Source: Methylotenera_A sp044228245
GTDB lineage: Bacteria > Pseudomonadota > Gammaproteobacteria > Burkholderiales > Methylophilaceae
Direction of reading: 5' to 3'
DNA length: 64,000 bases
Assembly (NCBI GenBank): GCA_044228245.1
Contig: JBGAVG010000002.1
Span: 1-64,000, forward strand
In this document: positions 60,031-64,000 of the stretch, piece after piece
Numbering within the stretch: the first letter of the stretch is position 1
Layout: each line of letters starts with the position of its first letter
Program-made: the position numbers and the translations under genes
The notes under the pieces: generated by a model
Databases searched by the model: none
What the model saw: the letters and a program-made list of their open reading frames with translations, nothing else
What the model was told of the DNA's origin: nothing

Positions 60031-61179
60031 ATGAATACTGCATTTAAAGACTTGCTCAAGCCAGCATTGGAATGCCTGCCAAACCTGTTGCCAAAACCAG
60101 GTAACAAGTACGGCATTGGCATTTATGTGGGTCATGACAGGCTTAATATGGTGCAAATGGAGCAGGCGACAGATCACGCCTGTATTCGGGCCATAGCCTC
60201 TGTTCCTTACCAATGCACGCGTGATGATCTGTATCAGAACCCGCAGAAGCTGAAAGCTTTGTTAAAGCAAGCTTACGCAATGCAGCCATTCAAAGGCAAA
60301 CACGTGGTTTCATGCTTGCCGGCCGACCAGATCAAGATCATCACGATTTCTTACAGCTATACAGAAGGCCAGCCGGATGCCGCGGCAGTGGTGGCTGAAT
60401 TACGTGCGCGATTGAAAGATGAACTGGATGGGATGGTGGTTGACTTCATGACATTGCGTCAGGAAGAATCCGATTCCGGCAAGCGGGAAGCGCTGGTGGC
60501 GCTGGCGCCGCGGGAGAAAGTGGTGGCCTATCTGGATTTGCTGACCAGTGCCGGTCTTAAGGTCGATGCGCTGGATATCGGCCCAGCAGCATTGACACGC
60601 CTTGTCGTGCATGCAGGTGCAATTCACGAACCAGAATTCCCGATATTGCCGAATGTGCTGTTGGTTAATTTTGGTGCTGAGTCCAGTTTTATAACTGTGA
60701 TCTGGGGTCGACGTCTGATGCTGGATCGTGCCGTGGAATTCTCAGAAAACCGTATCTTTTCACGCCTGGAGCAGGTGTTGAAAATGCCGCAAGAGCTTGC
60801 GATGCACTTGCTGTATGAAAAAAACACGGCGTCAGATACCCAGCCACACAATTCGATTGAAACCGATCAAATGGTGACGGAAGTACTCCGGCCGGAAATG
60901 GCGTTGCTGTTGCAGGAAATCAATAAGACCTTAGTCTATATGGCCTCGCGCACACGCGGGAAATCGGTGGACAAGATTTATCTGGCCGGGCGGGTGGCGC
61001 GTTATCCGGGCATTCTCGATTATCTGCGGGAACAGCTGCAAGTTTCTGTGAATGTTTTAGATCCGGTGGAAGTGTTCACTACCGAAAAATGCAGATCGCA
61101 TGATCAGGGCTTGGGAACAATGGCGGGCATTGCGCTGGCTACCGGATTGGCTTTGCGGGGAGTGCCGGAACATGGGTGA
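60031..61179 (+). CDS. PilM-like actin-fold inner-membrane platform protein
   Basis: The 382-residue protein has the PilM/GspL-N layout: GNKYGIGIYVGHDRLNMVQM at the start, VVSCLPADQIKI, ALVALAPREKVVAYLDLLTS and VLLVNFGAESSFITVIWGRR, all parts of the actin-like nucleotide fold. It should sit on the cytoplasmic face and bind the N-terminal tail of the PilN-like protein. The next gene starts eight bases before its stop. It corresponds to the N-terminal half of GspL in the type II order. Confidence 0.88.
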   Translation: MNTAFKDLLKPALECLPNLLPKPGNKYGIGIYVGHDRLNMVQMEQATDHACIRAIASVPYQCTRDDLYQNPQKLKALLKQAYAMQPFKGKHVVSCLPADQIKIITISYSYTEGQPDAAAVVAELRARLKDELDGMVVDFMTLRQEESDSGKREALVALAPREKVVAYLDLLTSAGLKVDALDIGPAALTRLVVHAGAIHEPEFPILPNVLLVNFGAESSFITVIWGRRLMLDRAVEFSENRIFSRLEQVLKMPQELAMHLLYEKNTASDTQPHNSIETDQMVTEVLRPEMALLLQEINKTLVYMASRTRGKSVDKIYLAGRVARYPGILDYLREQLQVSVNVLDPVEVFTTEKCRSHDQGLGTMAGIALATGLALRGVPEHG

Positions 61180-61840
61180 TATGGATCTGATTCCTGATGA
61201 TTACCGGCATCATCTTGATTTGCGGCGTGCCGTACGCAATTTTATCGCAGCGTGCGTGGTCGTGCTGGCTTGTATCGGGTTAATCAAGATGCTGCTCACT
61301 TACCTGATATGGCGTGAAAACGTGCAGGTGGTTCGACTGGAACAGCAGGAACAGGTTTTGCAAAACAATAAAAGCAAGACCGAAGAATTCCGTCAACAAA
61401 AACAAGTGACGGAACAGCAGCTTGCCGCGCTGAATGAATTGCGCGGACGCGATCGCGTAACACTTTTCCTGCAAGCGATTGATGGCGCTTATGCCGAAGG
61501 GGTATGGTTTGATAGCCTGCGTTTTATGCGCCGCAGCAGCACTGGCACGCTGGATAATGTGCCCGGTGCGGTCAATACGGGCATTATTGTGGTGCCGGCT
61601 AACGCTGAAACGCCGCAATCGCTAGAAGCTAACCCATTGGAAATAAATTATGGCGCCGAGATTGTCGGCCATGCAATGAGCCATTCAATGCTGGCGGAAT
61701 TCATGCGCAAGCTTGGTACACAAGCAAGTGTGGCCGATATGCGCTTAATTGATACCGGCACAAGAAACTACACGACCGTGCAGGTGGTGGATTTCAATCT
61801 GGCCCTGCAGGTAAGCGAGAAAGCGCAGGCGCAGCCATGA
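61172..61840 (+). CDS. PilN-like inner-membrane assembly protein
   Basis: A short cytoplasmic tail MGDMDLIPDDYRHH resembles the PilM-binding INLLPWR-type peptide of PilN, followed by one membrane helix (FIAACVVVLACIGLIKMLLT, about residues 25-45) and a coiled coil with periplasmic domain. The length is 222 residues from the ATG at 61172; the ATG three codons later is an alternative. It overlaps both neighbours and corresponds to the C-terminal half of GspL. Confidence 0.83.
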   Translation: MGDMDLIPDDYRHHLDLRRAVRNFIAACVVVLACIGLIKMLLTYLIWRENVQVVRLEQQEQVLQNNKSKTEEFRQQKQVTEQQLAALNELRGRDRVTLFLQAIDGAYAEGVWFDSLRFMRRSSTGTLDNVPGAVNTGIIVVPANAETPQSLEANPLEINYGAEIVGHAMSHSMLAEFMRKLGTQASVADMRLIDTGTRNYTTVQVVDFNLALQVSEKAQAQP

Positions 61841-62421
61841 TGACAAAAACCATTCAAGCGCTTGGCAAGTTGAATCCGCGTCTGGTATATGGCCTGATGC
61901 TGCTCGTAATTGGTCTGCTGGCCTTTGAGGGCTGGATTCTGCTGCTGCGTAAACCTTATGCTGAATATCAACAGATATTATCCACCAGAGAGTCGTTGTC
62001 ATCTTCTTTGCGTCACTCTCCAGATCAGTTAAGTGAGCTGGACAAGCTCGCAAACGAACTCAAACACCTTTCTGAAAAACTTAGCGGCGAACTGCGCCTG
62101 CCAGCCTCTGATGACAAGATGGCTGCGTCATTGATGGAGGCTCTGGATCGCTCAGCTTCAATGCATGATGTGATGCTTGCCAGTGTCAAGCCAAAAGAAA
62201 GAAAACAGGTTTCGGTGTTTGAAGAGGTTTCCTTCGAGGTGAGCGCAAAAGGCTCATATCTGCATTTATGCGCATGGATGCTCGATTTTGCTAAAACCTT
62301 GGGCAATAACGCAACGGTTACCGAGTTTGATATGAAATCGGCAGACGAAGGCAGGCAAGTCGCGCTGTCTTTAAACATTGCGCTTTATCGGCCGTTAAGA
62401 CTGAATGAGGTGGCCAAATGA
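61837..62421 (+). CDS. PilO-like inner-membrane assembly protein
   Basis: The 194 residues contain one N-terminal membrane helix (LVYGLMLLVIGLLAFEGWIL), a coiled coil (LDKLANELKHLSEKLSGEL) and a small ferredoxin-like domain with VSFEVSAKGSYLHLCAWMLD, the PilO/GspM pattern. It overlaps the upstream (ATGA) and downstream genes by four bases. It should form the PilN-PilO heterodimer. Confidence 0.82.
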   Translation: MMTKTIQALGKLNPRLVYGLMLLVIGLLAFEGWILLLRKPYAEYQQILSTRESLSSSLRHSPDQLSELDKLANELKHLSEKLSGELRLPASDDKMAASLMEALDRSASMHDVMLASVKPKERKQVSVFEEVSFEVSAKGSYLHLCAWMLDFAKTLGNNATVTEFDMKSADEGRQVALSLNIALYRPLRLNEVAK

Positions 62422-62798
62422 TTAGCGTTTTCAGTCGCTTGGGGTTTGTGTTGATTGCGGTATTTTTTCTACCGCCGGCATTTGCGGGAGATTCACTCAA
62501 ACATGATCCGTTTGCACGACCGTTGCTGTCGGCGCCATTGCCAAGCAACACAGCCGCTGGAACTGTTGCTGAAGAAGAAATGCCGTGGAATCCGCAATTA
62601 ATCGCAGTGATGGTGGCAGGCAAAGATTCACTGGTCAATCTGGATGGCATCATCATCAAGATAGGCGAAGAGAAAGATGGCTATCGCCTGGTACAGGTAC
62701 GAGATCAAGAGGCGATATTCAAAAAAGGTAATAAACGCATTGTACTGAACATGGAAATGTCGGCCTTACGGAAGAACAAAGAGCGAGGCGGTGAATGA
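62418..62798 (+). CDS. PilP/GspC-like periplasmic connector
   Basis: The N-terminal signal peptide (FVLIAVFFLPPAFAGD) is followed by HDPFARPLL, an equivalent of the DPF motif in PilP/GspC/MshK, and an HR-type domain with VMVAGKDSLVNLDGIIIKIG. Length 126 residues. It would link the PilN-PilO periplasmic parts to the secretin N0 domain. ATGA overlaps on both sides. Confidence 0.82.
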   Translation: MISVFSRLGFVLIAVFFLPPAFAGDSLKHDPFARPLLSAPLPSNTAAGTVAEEEMPWNPQLIAVMVAGKDSLVNLDGIIIKIGEEKDGYRLVQVRDQEAIFKKGNKRIVLNMEMSALRKNKERGGE

Positions 62799-64000
62799 TC
62801 ATGACCAAAACAAAGGTTTATATCGCATTAATAGTCTGTTTGGTAAGCGCTGGTGGCGTTTGCAATGCAGCACTGGCGGGTGCGGTCAAGCAGGAAAATA
62901 TCGGCGATCGGGTGACTCTCAACTTTAGGGAATCCTCCATTCAGGAGGTCTTTGATGTGCTTTCACGCAAAGACAAGGTCAATATCATTCTTGGCAAAGG
63001 CGTTACAGGTACTGTTTCTGTCAATTTATATAACATTACGGTCAATGAGGCGATTTACCGCGTAGCGGCAGCGGCAGGTTTTGCCGTGGAATTTAGAAAT
63101 GGCGACTTTTTTATTCTGGAGCATAAAGAGGCGGGCCTCGAGCATCCGGAAGGAATCATGAAATTACGCACGTTCAAGGTGCAGTATTCCGATCCTAAAC
63201 AGGTTGCTGATATTTTAGGCAAATACCTTTCCCGATATGGCAAGGTGACACCGCTCATTGACCGGAAGATGATCGTGATCGAAGATACGCCGGAATTTCT
63301 CGAACGTGTGAGCAAGCTCTTGCAGGAGCTGGACGCGCAGCCGAAACAGGTATTGATTGAAGCCAAAGTGCTGGAAGTAAAGCTGGATGATGGTGAGATT
63401 TACGGAGTGGACTGGAGCAAGGTTTTTGGCTCCATCAGCGGCACGCATGGCAGCTTTGGCATCAACGGCCTGGCTGCAGGCAGCGCGACTGGCGGACCGA
63501 AACAAGCTGGTTTTTTCTTCAGCCTGGCAAACAAAAATCTGGAATTGTTTCTGGAAGCGCAATCCACCCGAAATCGCGTGCGGACGTTATCCACACCCAA
63601 GCTGCTGGCGCTGGAAAACCAGGAGGCGCGGGTTTCTATAGGCGACAGCACAGGCTACAAGGTGACCACCACGATTAACCAGGTAACGACGGAGAGCATT
63701 CAGTTTCTGGAGTCCGGTGTCATCCTCAGAGTGACGCCGACCGTAGATCAGCAGGGGCGCGTGCTGCTGAAAGTACACCCCGAAGTCAGTTCGGCCACGC
63801 TCAGCGCAGGGATCCCTTCCAAGAAAAGCACGGAGGTCACTACCGAATTGCTGAGTGAAGATGGACAATCTGTGTTTATAGGCGGACTGATTAAAAAAAT
63901 CAGCAGCAAAGACAAAACCGGCGTGCCTATTCTGGGCGACATTCCCGGTATTGGACGGCTATTTTCTACCACTACTGAAACCATCAATAACACAGAAACG
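62795..64000 (+). CDS. Outer-membrane secretin, N-terminal and most of the pore domain (runs off the window)
   Basis: The frame is open from the ATG at 62795, which overlaps the PilP-like stop, to the window end (402 codons). A signal peptide ends near NAALAG. Then come an STN/N0 domain (VTLNFRESSIQEVFDVLSRK), an N1/KH-like domain (FKVQYSDPKQVADILGKYLS; DTPEFLERVSKLLQELD) and the secretin domain (LLALENQEARVSIGDSTG; VPILGDIPGIGRLFS). The fold order resembles PilQ/MshL more than GspD, which has three N domains before the pore. The C-terminal S-domain would lie beyond the window. Confidence 0.93.
   Translation, partial: MIMTKTKVYIALIVCLVSAGGVCNAALAGAVKQENIGDRVTLNFRESSIQEVFDVLSRKDKVNIILGKGVTGTVSVNLYNITVNEAIYRVAAAAGFAVEFRNGDFFILEHKEAGLEHPEGIMKLRTFKVQYSDPKQVADILGKYLSRYGKVTPLIDRKMIVIEDTPEFLERVSKLLQELDAQPKQVLIEAKVLEVKLDDGEIYGVDWSKVFGSISGTHGSFGINGLAAGSATGGPKQAGFFFSLANKNLELFLEAQSTRNRVRTLSTPKLLALENQEARVSIGDSTGYKVTTTINQVTTESIQFLESGVILRVTPTVDQQGRVLLKVHPEVSSATLSAGIPSKKSTEVTTELLSEDGQSVFIGGLIKKISSKDKTGVPILGDIPGIGRLFSTTTETINNTET

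Noticed and set aside
1..64000. CRISPR arrays, tRNA or rRNA genes, insertion sequences, prophage genes, anti-phage systems
   Set aside because: No array-like direct repeats, no tRNA-like cloverleaf motifs, and no transposase, integrase or defence protein was found among the coding frames.

Overview
The window looks like a chromosomal segment of a flagellated betaproteobacterium. The FlhDC master regulator next to flhBAFG-fliA-motAB, the split fli and flg operons and the roughly 50% GC coding style fit Methylophilaceae-like methylotrophs best; the genus is an inference and no phylogenetic marker gene is present. No tRNA, rRNA, CRISPR array, insertion sequence or phage gene was found. Nearly all of the DNA is coding.

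Region 1 (1-29774 and on to 30255) is most of a flagellar regulon. It holds the 3' end of flagellin, flaG, fliD, fliS, fliT, a second FliK-like/FlhB-tail pair, fliE (opposite strand), fliFGHIJK, fliLMNOPQR, a two-gene housekeeping insert (thpR, acyP), flgLKJIHGFEDCB on the minus strand, and flgA, flgM and flgN on the plus strand. Strong FliA (sigma-28) promoter matches lie before flgKL and flgMN, and a weaker one before fliL.

Region 2 (30421-37262) carries two large membrane proteins with GGDEF and EAL domains. The first is YfiN/TpbB-like (CHASE8-HAMP-GGDEF-EAL). Directly before it, overlapping by ATGA, is the wreck of its expected periplasmic repressor yfiR: a signal peptide joined to the YfiR C-terminus, with a frameshift. 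The second has six membrane segments and about six PAS domains, two of which are a recent tandem duplication.

Region 3 (37381-46789) holds motB, motA, fliA, flhG, flhF, flhA and flhB on the minus strand, then flhD and flhC on the plus strand. The 665-bp flhB-flhD gap contains a near-perfect sigma-28 promoter reading toward flhDC, followed by two strong inverted repeats. It is a candidate FliA-dependent RNA or feedback leader. A membrane-anchored methyltransferase follows flhC.

Region 4 (47910-64000, running off the end) is the most interesting part. It is a compact gene run, mostly coupled by ATGA/TAATG overlaps: histidine kinase, receiver-only response regulator, HD-GYP c-di-GMP phosphodiesterase, a STAS-MshEN-PilB/GspE ATPase fusion, a GspF/PilC platform protein, four pseudopilins in T2SS order (G, H, I, J), and a 976-aa protein in the K position whose head contains a six-blade Kelch propeller nested in a DNRLRE domain. 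PilM, PilN, PilO, PilP and a secretin follow. The order copies a type II secretion operon (E-F-G-H-I-J-K-L-M), while the inner-membrane parts are of type IV pilus/MSHA type. The ATPase keeps both 24-residue c-di-GMP-binding MshEN repeats with the 5-residue spacer, next to a c-di-GMP phosphodiesterase. This suggests a self-contained c-di-GMP-controlled envelope machine with a large adhesin-like or exported tip, which I do not recognise as a described system.
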